From: Porpolomopsis calyptriformis
Lineage: Eukaryota > Basidiomycota > Agaricomycetes > Agaricales > Hygrophoraceae
Assembly (NCBI GenBank): GCA_951640195.1
Contig: OX621171.1
Coordinates: 1,240,001-1,304,000 of the forward strand
Length of the DNA: 64,000 bases
Direction: 5' to 3'
Shown here: in pieces, positions 45,571 through 56,517 of the stretch
Layout: each line of letters starts with the position of its first letter
How positions within the stretch are numbered: position 1 is the stretch's first letter
The notes under the pieces: generated by a model
Database searches by the model: none
What the model was told of the DNA's origin: nothing
What the model saw: the letters and a program-made list of their open reading frames with translations, nothing else
Position numbers and translations under genes: made by a program

Positions 45571-47145
45571 CTACATGCTTTCATACCCACCTTCCTCATC
45601 TGAAGGCTGGTCAGAGGCATAAGCCTTGTTATCATTGACAGCAGATGTATTCTCATCTGCCTCATCATTAGCTTCAGCAGACCCATACTCATCTGCTTCA
45701 TCTTCATAGCCAGCAGACATGTATTTGTCTGCTTCATCACTATACACAGACTGTGTCTCATCTGCGTCACTAGCACACGCTGAGTTATATTCCTCGGCAC
45801 TCTGTGCATCATCACCATACTCAGTGATTTGTTCATCCAACAAGTTATTGTCGATGACACCATCCTCCTCATTGTCTGAGGATATTTTCGCAATGAAAAA
45901 GGTACCTATGGTACCCCACAGTGGTTGCGTAGAGACATACTCGTCTCTTTTAACTGACTCAGTGTCAGTGAATGAGTTTTCCTCATTATTACTATATGAT
46001 GCCAATATGGCACATACCCTCACTGTCTCTTGTGAGTAGCAACTTACTGCCTGCTCTGGTGCAGTTGGCAGTCTAGATGCATACTGCAACACTTCAGTTG
46101 CAGTCATAGCACAGGCCCTAATAATAGGCTCGACATATACATTAGCAGTACTGGTCTGTACTGCCTCTGTTCCCTCATCGCTGTCGCCTACAGCTGATGG
46201 GAGGAGCAACTTAATGTTGACTCCTGCCTTGTACAACTTGTACAAGTCACGTCTCCTCATCCATCGGGAGAGTCTGTGATACATTTTCAGAATGGATTCA
46301 GTTGATCCATCCATCTTGCCCATTTTCCAGGCTCGAAGCACTGCTTCAACAATCAATTCCTCCTCTGCCCAAGACAGAGATCTCTTACAAGGATGGGCAT
46401 GTTTATTGCACCTTCCCCTCCGAGACAGGGTTGTTTTGTGGTCATGACTATATTCATGACCCCCATTACTACCTTGCCAGGACCATTTAGTCCTTGGCTG
46501 GTGGTATTCATAGTGAGCATTGCGCTCACCCCTACAGTGACCTCCCACTTGACTGTGGGTGGGTTGATTTGCATGCGCATTGTAGTGCATGGCTGAGGTT
46601 GAGGGCGCAGGCTGCACCCTATCAGCAAGTTGATTGCTACGCATATTCGCATAGCTCTCAGCTTTGACGGGTTCGGCTGTACCCGCTGTTGGTTCAACCC
46701 TTTCAGGTGACTCTAACAGCATTGCTGCTACAGCAATTGTGTTGGCAATAGCAAGAAGTGCTTCATGCGTTACTCTGTTTCCAGAAAGCGCAATTGCATT
46801 TACGACTTTGGAGATGTCTTCAAGCATCGCATAACAATGATTACGCCTTTGCAGGCATTCTTCCCCTTCTTGGGAAGTGTTACAGCTTGTCTGCCGTTCC
46901 TCAAGATCAGAGCCATAAGGCTCATTTCACAACTGGGACACACAGGGCACCCAGTGTTTAATCAAATCTGACCCCATTTCTGGGTTCAGGTCCTGACCGC
47001 ACTGTCTAACAGACAGCCAACGGTGTTCTCCACCTTGTGGATGAACACTGTACCCCATAGGTACTTGGTCAGGTTTAGGCGACAAATGTGCCTGGGAGTG
47101 TGTTACTTCCTGGGAAGTAACTGGTCGTCTGAATGTATAAGACAT
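45571..47145 (-). pseudogene. ORF of the short-LTR element: unknown protein of about 524 codons, one nonsense codon
   Basis: One frame runs from ATG 47145 to the stop at 45571 with a single TGA at 46927-46929 (probably a former CGA); 418 codons are open from ATG 46827. The N-terminal part is Gln/Pro/His-rich (SYTFRRPVTSQEVTHSQAH). A helical part follows (EDISKVVNAIALSGNRVTH), then a His/Asn-rich stretch, and a basic block with an SLSWAEEELIVEAVLRAWKM helix. An RLSRWMRRRDLYKLYKAG segment follows, and then a long acidic tail with DEADEY/DEADEN repeats. I recognise no gag, RT or integrase signature. It could be a capsid-like protein too diverged to see by eye, or a captured host gene. Upstream exons may exist in 47160-48300, which is GC-rich and open in several minus frames. 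Confidence 0.55.
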
Positions 47146-48317
47146 TTGGGATGGGATTGGGGCAGGATCCGTGTCTGGATCCTGCTAGTGGTACCGCTGC
47201 CATTCAAACGGCAGCAGTGGGCGCGACGTCCAAGGGACGCGCGTTGTCAGTGGGACTTAGAGGGTTGAACGTACCTACTGTGTATGTTTACCTCTTCGTC
47301 TACCTCCTCCCTCTCCAGCTGCGCTCGATAGCGGCGACGCGAGTGTGTCTGGCTGCTCTCTGGTTGAGGAGGTCACCTGGCCAATGCCTCACGTCATTTG
47401 CAACGTCATCCGTCATCATTGGTGTCGATGTCGGAGCCATTGGGCTCGTCTCGACATTGGCAACGTCGTCTGTAGTCGTGATGATGAGATCCAGAGCCAT
47501 ACGGCTCATTGTGCGATCGGATGCAGGAGCCGTTGGGCTTAACCTGGGGACCGCAGGCATAGGGCGTAGCGGTCGGGGCCGCTGGCATCGTTGCTGGCAT
47601 TTCCGGTGCCTCTGGGGGCACCCTGCGAGTTTGCCATCTTGTTGACGGGCTCTGGGGGCTTCCTCTGGGTTGGGTGTGAGAGCCATTGAGCTCGGATCGC
47701 GGTGCGCGGATGTAGGTGCTCGAGGTTGGGGCCACCATTGGGCAGTGGCGTGGCACTTCGTGTGCTCATTGTTGGCCTCGTTGACCTTCATTCCATCATG
47801 CGTCAGTGTTGCGAGGATGGTGGGCGATGTCGGGATGTCGCTGGGGCCGGTCGGTAGCCGTTGGATGGGGGTAGTTGGTCGCTGGAGGTAGATGGGGGGA
47901 TGGCCAATGTCGGTGATGTGGCATCCATCTTACTTCCTGCGGACCTCGTCTTCCCTCCTTCTGGGCTTCCGTGGTCTTGCTGGACCCCACTGGAGTTCTG
48001 TGAGGGTTGGGGGAACGAGCGCTCGCAAAATGCAAGCGCGGCAGTGATGGGTGTGGGTTATGACGTGGCACTCAGTGTGCTGCGTCGGCACTGCTTCCAG
48101 CCCTGCTGGTCTGCAGGGCGACACCTAATGGTGGTTTGTGACCACCCTCGATGTGTTGGCTGTCTTGCTGCATGTTGGTGGTTTGGCGCAGGGGTAGCGG
48201 TGTCGGTGGTGGTTGATTTGCTAGTGGTGGCTGTGCAAAAATCAACGACGATGTTTTACAACGTCATTTGCACTCATTTTTGGCAACCCAACAGTCTATG
48301 TTGGATATTCAAAAAAT
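47146..48317 (-). other. GC-rich interior of the short-LTR element with palindromic GAGCC-N4-GGCTC motifs
   Basis: The GC content here is clearly above the neighbours. Motifs GAGCC-N4-GGCTC (or one base off) occur near 46911, 47434, 47494, 47527 and 47687. On the minus strand some fall in frames reading EP[YN]GS, including one directly after the TGA at 46927. The stretch may hold the leader and upstream exons of the element. No defined gene can be drawn. Confidence 0.4.
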
Positions 48318-48528
48318 TGTAAGGTTTTTGGTTCTTGCCTTGCTCAAGACTAGACTGAATACGACCAATATCTATTGGGTGCGGTATCTCTGGTACAAGC
48401 GGTGGCAAAGGGTTAAAACATACTGTAAATAGTGGTAAATACAGCCTCTATACTGCTCTGAGGTGCCAAACACCTATCAACACTGATCACCTGCCTCTGT
48501 AGGCTCAGTAACAGCCATATCTGTTACA
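48318..48528 (-). repeat. 5' LTR of the short-LTR element
   Basis: The 211-bp partner of 45161-45371. It is followed on the minus strand by ATTTTTTGAATATCC, with no obvious match to a tRNA primer site by eye. Confidence 0.9.
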
Positions 48529-49447
48529 GCCATCTACATTGAATACTGGTATGGGTCTGTTAAGGTGGGTAATTGGGATTTCGTTCTCTCAGGCATATTG
48601 TCAGTCAATGAAAGAGTTGGTAGCACCACAGTCAACTAGGGCTTTCTGTGATGTTGATCATAGCATTTTAGGGATGGTTAGATGGATATGGATGGAGGTC
48701 TCTAGTTTCTGGTCAAGCATCCTGCGTATGACATGATTATCCTCTGGCATGCATGGGGGTTCTTCTTCATTGGTCCATTTATCAGGGGGGGTGGTGAGTG
48801 TCTTTCTTCCATTTTCAGTCTTTTCTTTCTCTACCTCATCTTCAGCATCAGTCTTCTCTATTTTGAGGACTGTGAATCTGTTATGGGACAAGCAGGCAGT
48901 AGGTATCAATATCCCTATTGAAAATCTGGTAATACTAACCATTCATCACCTCTCCCAGCTTCGATTAGCTTTATCATTTTTTACGCATAGGGGCAGTTGG
49001 ATACGCGATGGCCCCCCCCTCCACAGCTAAAGCATTTGCCTGCGAACTTTAGTGTGGGGTGTCTGGTGTGATCAATATCCATAGGGGCTAGTGTATTAAA
49101 GTTCGTCGGGGTGGGTTTGGTGTTGTGGTAGGGTTGGAAAGGGGGTCAGTTGGTTCTTGTGGGTCTTCCCATATTGTGGGTGGTGTAAGTATTGGATTCT
49201 CGCCATTGGCAGTCAAGGGTTTCGGCTTGGGTCTTCCAGCCTTCCAGGGTAGTGGGTAGGGGTATTATGTTGAAGATACAGTTACGGAGGGTAGGGGTGA
49301 GTCCTTTTCTATAGTATTCTATAGCGGCAATATTGTTAATCCCACTTAGGTTGACTAGGGCTTGGAACTTGGCATTGTATTCTTCAGCTGTCCTGCCAGT
49401 TTGTTTGATCTTTTCTAGGGCTTCAATTGCTGTTCATTGGGGGTTGG

Positions 49448-49822
49448 TGTTATGTTGGCAGGGGGACTCAGGTTGCTTGATGTAAATCACAAAGAGCCTA
49501 GCGCATAAGCTAGGGGTGACAACATTGACGGACGAAACTGGGTATGTACAAGCGTTCTGTACACTACTTATACTCTACCTGGGTCTAGGCTGTGATTGTG
49601 ATAACCATGGCGATGATCCATGGAACAGCTGACTAATGCGCAGTATTGTGCAGCCTTGTGCAGCTACTACAGAGTTGCTACAGAGCATGTCTTCATCAGC
49701 TAATAGTGTTATCACCTCCAATCTAGGAGAGGACAAGATGAAGATTAGATATGGGAAGATAAGATTAGATAAGATTGAAAATAGGGAAAGTGGGCTAGAT
49801 GAAAAATGAAGTAGCTGTAACA
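49448..49822 (-). repeat. Solo LTR, 375 bp, GTTGG duplication
   Basis: TGTTATGTTGG...GCTGTAACA is flanked by GTTGG at 49443-49447 and 49823-49827, inside gypsy gag. It is an inverted relative of the 37297 LTR (shared CATCAAGCAACCTGAGTCCCC block and GATAAG tract). Confidence 0.92.
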
Positions 49823-50335
49823 GTTGGGGTCATCAAACTGGCATAAGAATTTGTCTTGGAAGTCAGTCCAGTCAAGGAAAGGGTTTCTCCCTGCTTTGTA
49901 GGCATCAAATTTGTTTTGGGCCCAGACTTGGGCTGGGCCTTTCATCATGAAGTTGAGGGTGTGTTTGATATGGAGGGTGTGGTTGTGACTAACCCATTCT
50001 GTGTACAGGGTGATTTGGCAGAAGAAGGTTTTGGCTATTGGGCACAATCCATCATAGTATTCTGGGGTCACTGGTTTGATGTGAGTCAGAGGAGGAGCGG
50101 TAGGGGGGTTTGGGGGAAGGATTGGTTGGGGATTGGCATTCGAGGCCATTATCTGGTTTTGTAGGGCTTGGATGGTCTAGGTCAGGTTGGAGAGGTTTAG
50201 AGCAAGGTGGAGGTTTTGAAGCTGGGTCATTCCCTTGTTTAGGAGGGTTATGTTGGATTCGAGTGAGGAGAACATCTCATTCATTTTTGTCATGTGGGCA
50301 GCTACCTCTGCAAGGAATTACTCAAGGTTGGACAT

Positions 50336-51556
50336 CTTGGATTAAGGTGAGGGGTTTTACTGAGGGTCTAGAACATTTAGTTAGGACTGTCGGGGAGGGA
50401 GTTCTGCAAACTATCAGAATTCTATTCACATCATTGCAGAACTAAGGTATCTACAGTTTGTAATTGTATGACTATGCCAAGCAACACGTGATTGGGAGTA
50501 AGAGGGAACAATTTCTTGACAGACCACCTCTGGTCAGCCCAAAAGGGCTATGGCTGTAGCTGCTGCTGCAAAGGCCATATCCTAGGGCAAGAAAAAGGTG
50601 AGTAAACCTGACTTTTTATGCATTTCTTTGGCCTAATCTACCCTCCAGGCTCAGGCCCAAAGTGCTTCTAAGGGCAAAAAGTCTTGCACTGTATAATCCT
50701 TTTTCTAATCTATTAATAGTGGATTTATGTGCTTCCAGAATCTTGTGGCCCAGCTCAAAGCCAAAGAGCACCCAGCTGCCCTCAAGAAGAAAAGGAACCA
50801 GACAAAGGAGGCAGCTATTAAGAAGGGGTTAGCCAAGCAGAAAAAGAATGCTGAGGTGGCCAAAAGTGGCAACCGAGTTTTCAACTGGACTTAGAATTCA
50901 ACTGACATCAAGTGCAGTGCTGTCAAGGAGGTCTCTAGTGAGTGCTAAGCTCTTGCTTTTGATCTTATTGCTTATCTGTTTCAGATTCAACAGCCATAGT
51001 TAAACCCTTGGCAGATACCAACCAAAGACTAGGCTTGATGTGAGTAATTCTCCCTCTTTTTCATTAGTATTATCAATCTCTATGCATTATTTAGGGTGAA
51101 TCAGGGCACAGGGACCTGTACTACCATCTGACTTGTGCTACTGATTGACAGTTGGCTCAATTTGCTGATCCTACCACTATTGAGCAAGATCAGGTAATAG
51201 TGGTTAACCTGGCATAAGACCTGCAATTGTCTGATGAAGATTGGTGTATTGTTGTTGGAAAGATAACTGCTGCTGCCAAGAATCTTAATGCCAACCCCAG
51301 CCTGCTCAGCTAGCCCATGCCATCAATAAATCTGCTAGGTCTTGTGGCTATCACAATCATGCTCAAAAGTTGGCAAAGTTGGCAAAGATAAAGAGGAATT
51401 TGGGTAAGAACAAGAGTGGGAATGAGGATCAGGACTAGGAAGATGCTAATGAGGTACAGGAGGTAGTGGAAGGTGACTAGATTTGGTAGTAGACTTATCT
51501 TTGTCCTCATTTATACCCTTTGCTTCTTTAACTGCTTCATTTTTATAGTATATATT
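50336..51556 (+). pseudogene. Unrecognised multi-exon gene relic (Lys/Ala/Gln-rich)
   Basis: From about 50545 the plus strand carries short coding-like blocks rich in Lys, Ala and Gln (MAVAAAAKA, AQSASKGKKS, LVAQLKAKEHPAALKKKRN, KKGLAKQKKNAEVAKSGNR). They are separated by intron-like pieces with GTGAGT donors and CAG acceptors (about 50598-50648 and 50935-50984). Later blocks (about 51150-51480) read LAQFADPTTIEQDQ and TIAAKNLNANPSLLS in shifting frames with TAG stops. I do not recognise the family. 50336-50540 holds nothing supported; a gypsy 5' LTR would be expected there but is not seen. Confidence 0.4.
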
Positions 51557-51811
51557 TGTTACATCCCAGTTCCGATGAACTCCAATGAATTCCAATGAAC
51601 TCTGATTACTCCAACAACTCCAAACACTCCATACTTTTCACATGTTTCCTACTTATGACGACCTCTGTCGTCACTATGTCTCAGATATAATTATCTAGCA
51701 GGTATATAAGTACTGCATTTTTTCCTGTATCTGTAGATAGAATATCAACTAAGTCCCATCATTTATCCAACTCTGATCTCCAAATTCAACTCCAAAACTT
51801 CAGACCTAACA
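51557..51811 (+). repeat. 5' LTR of the 51.6-kb chromovirus
   Basis: TGTTACATCC...GACCTAACA (255 bp) with GTATATAAGTAC near its middle. It is the same family as 7556, 10340, 31844 and 34809. Confidence 0.9.
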
Positions 51812-51844
51812 GTATATTCTGTCTCTAGCTCAGTTTTATTCACG

Positions 51845-53287
51845 ATGACACAATGTACTCTTGAAGGTTTCACAGGATTTTCAACTAGAGGTTGATTATC
51901 TCTAACCAACTCCGAAACAAGTCCTGTGTCTCTGACTATGCATATATCTGAAAGGCTCCCTACTGCTTTTCATGATCAAGAAAATCCATTATGACCCATA
52001 ACTCCACAGACTACTCAAGGTCAAGCATCAACTTCAGTTGAAGAAACACCTCAAGTCCAGCCAGCTCAAGAAGCTCTGGAACAGGAGACAGCTGAAGAGA
52101 GATTGATCATGGCTTTTCAAAATATTGCCACCATCGCTCAAGCTTCTTCTGGAGCCAAACCTGCAAAATCCAAAGTCCGAGAGCCTGATCCTTTCGATGG
52201 CTCTGATCTGATGAAACTCCAACCTTTCCTAGTTCAACTTCAATTGAATTTCAAGGATAGGCCTTCTGCGTTTACTTCCAATGAAGCTAAGGTCAATTAT
52301 GCTATGTTGTTTCTGAAGGGAATGGCCTTATCTTTATTTGAACCTTACCTTTTGGAGACTATTCCTAACCCTCTGTTGTTCCTCTCGGACTTCTCGGAGT
52401 TCTACTCTGAGTTACAGGACCAATTTGGACCTTTGGATCCAGTAGGAACTGCTGAAGTGGAATTGGAATCTTTGAAGATGTTCGATAATCAACGGATTGC
52501 CAAATATATTGTGCACTTGTAAGGGTTTAGGTTCTTGCCTTGCTCAAGACCAGACTGAATACAACCAATATCTATTGGGTGTGGTATCTCTGGTACAAGC
52601 GGTGGCAAAGGGTTAAAACATACTGTAAATAGTAGTAAATACAGCCTCTATACTGCTCTGAGGTGCCAAACACCTATCAACACTGATCACCTGCCTCTGT
52701 AGGCTCTGTAACAGCCATATCTGTTACAGCACTTCAATAGGCTAGCAGTTCAAGTTCAATGGGATGTCGGAGCACCGCGGTATATCTTTTACCATGGTCT
52801 TCCAGATCGAATCAAGGATCAAATGTCTCAAGTCAGAAAACCAGCCACGTTGGTAGCTATGAAGGAGTTAGCTCAAACAATTGATGCTAGGTATTGGGAA
52901 TGTAAAGGAGAGCTTAAGCGAGACTCCAGTTGTGCTCTAGCACCTCTGACGAATGCTCCTAAACCATCTTCAACTCCAATGACACCTTCTACTTTCAAGA
53001 AAACTCCTATGGAATCTACCCCAACTACCTCAACTCTGAAATGTCCTGACCTCTCTGATAAGCTCAGAAAAGATGGAAAGCTTACTCCAGCCAAACAAAA
53101 ACGTCATTTGGATAACAACTTGTGTATGTTTTGTGGATCCCCAGGTCATATGGCAAAGGAATATCCAAAGTCAGGTTCTTCCGCTTCAAAGAAGGCTTCT
53201 GGATGTGCCACTACTGTCACCGAACCACCTACTCAGGAATCCCCTACTCCTATTCCAAGTGCCTCTCCAGCCGCTCTGGAAAAATAG
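51845..53287 (+). pseudogene. Chromovirus gag, split by a solo LTR
   Basis: Gag starts MTQCTLEGFTGF, with two early TGA codons. It becomes clean from 52103 (MAFQNIATIAQASSG, REPDPFDGSDLMKLQPF, FKDRPSAFTSNEAKVNY, EPYLLETIP) to YIVH at 52517, where the 211-bp LTR interrupts it. It resumes at HFNRLAVQVQWDVG (52734) and continues to a zinc knuckle CMFCGSPGHMAKEY at about 53124-53165. There the last Cys has become Tyr (TGT to TAT), and the reading ends at 53287. Pol overlaps the end in another frame. Confidence 0.88.
52518..52728. repeat. Solo copy of the 211-bp LTR, GCACT duplication
   Basis: TGTAAGGG...TGTTACA with perfect GCACT at 52513-52517 and 52729-52733. Removing it and one GCACT restores the gag frame (YIVHFNRLA), so the borders are exact. 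Confidence 0.96.
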
Positions 53288-53289
53288 GA

Positions 53290-54632
53290 GGCAGTCCACA
53301 TGAGACATGGAATGTGGACTGCGTTGAAACTGTTCCTGTATCTTCTATTGTAAAACTCAACGCTTCCATTCCTTGTGCTGATTCCTTTTTGATCACTTTA
53401 TTTATCAAATCTTTATCTATTCCGACTCTTATTGATTCAGGATCCACACACTGTTTCTTGGACTTTGACTTTGTCCATCAAAACAAGCTCAAAACATCTC
53501 TGCTTCCTCCGAAGCAACTCCAATTATTTGATGGATCTCAAGGGAGAACCATTGATGTGGGAATTATCCTCCCTGTCCAATTTCTATCTGGAGAAACTCT
53601 AGATATTGAGTTTTTGGTCACTCCATTGGATGCATCTTGTTCTGCTGTTCTTGGATTCAACTGGCTTACCCACTACAATCCATTGATTGACTGGGTTACA
53701 AGCAGTATTTCATTCGGGGCACCAAAACCAATGTATTCCTCTTCATCGTTGACACTTATGCCCTCTGAGGCAACTCCGCTTGACCCTCCAGCTCCGACTC
53801 TGACTCCGACTTCACTTCCTCATGTGTCCATTATTTCAGCAGCCGCATTTGTACATGCTAGTAAGCAAGAAGGATCTCAATTATTCGTTCTTCAAGCTGT
53901 GGATATTTCAAAAGTGTGCTCTGTCAAGATCTCCGATGTTCCTCCGGACCCTACATTTTATGTGAAAGTTCCTCCAGAATATCATGACTATGCTGATGTT
54001 TTCAGTGAAGCAAAATCTAAATGTCTTCCTCCTCATTGTTATAGCGATCACCATATTGATCTAGAGGAAGGTACGACACCTCCACTAGGACACATCTATT
54101 CTCTTTCTGTTGCGGAACAAGAAGCCCTTCATATATTCTTGGATGAGCACCTAAGAAAAGGTTGGATACATTCCTCCAGATCTCTGGGAGGTACTCTGAT
54201 CATTTTCATCCGCAAGAAAGATGGCTCATTATGATTATGCATGGACTATCGAGGCATTAATAAAATCACCAAGAAAGATCATTACCCACTTCCGCTCATC
54301 TCTGATCTCCTAGACTGTGCCAGCAAAGGTCATATCTACACCAAAATTGATCTGTGAATTGGATACTTCAATGTACGGATCGCGGAAGAGGATGAATGGA
54401 AAACCACTTTCCATACTAGGTATGGTGCTTTCAAGTTCTTGGTTATGCCCTTAGGTCTATGCAATGCCCCATCAACATTTCAATGTTTCATGAATGAAAT
54501 CTTCTCCAACCTCTCCGATGTCTCTGTTGTAGTATATCTTGACGATATCCTTGTCTACTCAGATAACATTGAGGATCACCGGAGGCATCTCCGCGAAGTG
54601 CTCTAAAGACTCTGACTTAATAGTCTTTTCGG
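53290..54632 (+). pseudogene. Chromovirus pol, protease and RT (first part)
   Basis: The frame 53122-54234 carries protease LIDSGSTHCFLD (active-site DSG at 53434-53442), VLGFNWLTHYNP, then the tether and RT start (GHIYSLSVAEQEALHIFLDEHLRKGWI, FIRKKDGSL). After a TGA (54232) RT continues: [51 protein letters not shown] and [13 protein letters not shown] (YLDD at 54535-54546). TGA codons dominate (SL-TGA-LCMD, KIDL-TGA-IGYF), each where Arg is expected. The frame stops at NSLFG, where the nested gypsy begins, and continues at 62675. Confidence 0.9.
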
Positions 54633-56517
54633 TGATATGACCCATTGGTCCTTTGGACTCCGATTCATGATTTGTATGTGTTGATGTTGATAGTGACTAG
54701 TTACAGTAGATGTGACATGTAACGAGAGAAGAAGCCTTTGTATGCAACCACCACATTCCCTCTGCACTTGCACTTCTGGAGGGCTCAGGCCCAGCCCAGT
54801 CATATCATTTTGGAGCCCACCACGAGGGCCCACTATTAAATCTTAAAAGATTCCTTTGACTCAGTCCTTCGAACCACCATTCCCAATGCACAATCGAGTC
54901 ACTCGAAGTACTACCCTACGAGATAGATTCACTTGGAACACCAATCTGACCCAACTAACACTTCCCAGCTCTCAAATACATCGAAATTCAACTTCGATCA
55001 ACCAAACCGATTCGCCCGATGAACCCTCTTCTACCTCATCGCTTTCGTCATTATCTTCTATTTCTATGACAACAATGACAACTCCACCAACTCTAGTTAT
55101 GCCTGCTTGCGGTCACTCGACCGCCCCGAAGTTCAATCCCGAACAACCTCATGAACTTCGAAGATACTTCCAAGACCTTAGAGGTCTTTTCGCTAATTGT
55201 AGCATCACTGACGACAATGCTAAGAAAACTTACACCTGCAAGTACATCGACATTGATACCTCTGAACTCTGGGAATACCAAACGGAGTTCCAAGCTAGAC
55301 ACACATTCGACAAATTCGTTGCCGCCATTTACAAGCTCTACCCAGGATCGGAAGACAATCAAAAGTGGTCCATTGCCAATATGGACAAGATAGTCGGAGA
55401 ACAGCTTCGACTAGGGATTATGAACATGAACGAACTCGGAGCGTATTTCTGATCGTTCCTTGCAATCACTAAATTCCTGCGATTGAAGAACCAAATCTCC
55501 AAAGCGGAACAAAGTCACGCTTTCATCCGAGGATTCCAACCCGAACTCTGGTCTAGGATCATCCGATGACTGGAAATCAAGTTCCCCGATCACTTCCCTG
55601 ATGATCCTTACAGGGTAAACGATATCAATGAGGTGGCCCATTTTGTTCTGTATGGAACGTCTCCGAACACCTTTCTACCATGCAAAACTACGACTTCGAC
55701 GACAACTACTACCCCCGCCACAAAACAAGAAGACCTCAGCGTCTTCATGGAAAAACTAATGACTATGCTAGTCAAAACCCTGGACAATAGAGGTCCCCTG
55801 AAACGAAACCTGCCCCCTCGATCACTACAAACTTCGGAATGACGACTCAATGCTCCCGACTCATTTGAGCTGAAAACTTGCGTCTTCTGTGGAAGTCCCG
55901 ATCACTTCATCGGAAGCTGCCCGACCTGTCGCAAATATATCCAAAACAGTCAATGCAAGAAAAACTTCGAAGGAAGGATCATACTCCCGAATGACAGGTT
56001 TGTCCCCCAGCAAATGCTGGGAAAAACCCTGAAAGAACGAATGGACGAATGGTATAAACAAAACCCAACTCCAACCGCTGGAATGATGTATGGAATTTCA
56101 GCCGGTATCCAATGCGATCCAGCGACCGAAACGTACCAACTGACTGCCAACGAACGGATCGCCGCCCTCGAAAAAGAGATTTTTGCGTTAAGGAGCAAGA
56201 AGACATTTGATGGAGTAGAGATAGTTCGGCCTCGACGACAAGAACCCAAGAAAGAGAAAGCGGCTGACAAACCATTGAACACTCCAATCACAACCACCCT
56301 GACTCAACCCACTACGACAGAACATCCGTTCGCGAAAGCGAAAGAATCCAACTACATACCGCCCCACATCTGGAACTTTGGCTCTCCAATGGCGAAAAGA
56401 GACAAAGACCCCTCGTACCATACCCAAGCACTGATCCAAGACACCAAGATCGCCTCCGATGTCTATACTCATTTGATGAAAACCCCTTGTGTCATGCTTT
56501 CCCCCAAAGAGTTGCTA

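Larger units (their letters stand above)
45161..48528 (-). mobile_element. Short-LTR retroelement (211-bp LTRs) with a non-pol interior, GCCGT/GCCAT duplication
   Basis: LTRs at 45161-45371 and 48318-48528 differ at about five positions. The flanks are GCCGT (45156-45160) and GCCAT (48529-48533), one transition apart, inside a gypsy protease codon run. The purine tract complementary to TCCTCCCTCACC (45372-45383) next to the left LTR makes it the 3' LTR, so the element reads on the minus strand, as does its ORF. The 2.9-kb interior has no RT, RNase H, protease or integrase, so the element is non-autonomous. Solo copies of the same LTR are at 32135, 32405 and 52518. Confidence 0.85.
44944..50335 (-). 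pseudogene. Ty3/gypsy gag-protease relic split by two nested insertions
   Basis: On the minus strand, gag starts at ATG 50335 (MSNLE, then a TAG). It passes LESNITLLNKGMTQLQN and PVTPEYYDGLCPIAKTFF (about 50075), and is cut by a solo LTR (49448-49822). It resumes with ALEKIKQTGRTAEEYNAKFQ near 49400 and a degraded knuckle (KCF-LW-GG) near 49025. Protease begins LVDCGATNSFID near 48640 and reaches FNVDG, where the 45161-48528 element interrupts it. It resumes at TKNAARAITGKS (45155) and ends at 44944 (PPECCTQPI) against the gene-bearing unit. RT onward is missing. TAG stops dominate. Confidence 0.82.

Noticed and set aside
47300..48322. Several overlapping frames of 100-170 codons on both strands as separate genes
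   Set aside because: GC-rich DNA gives long chance frames; none has a known motif or consistent strand.
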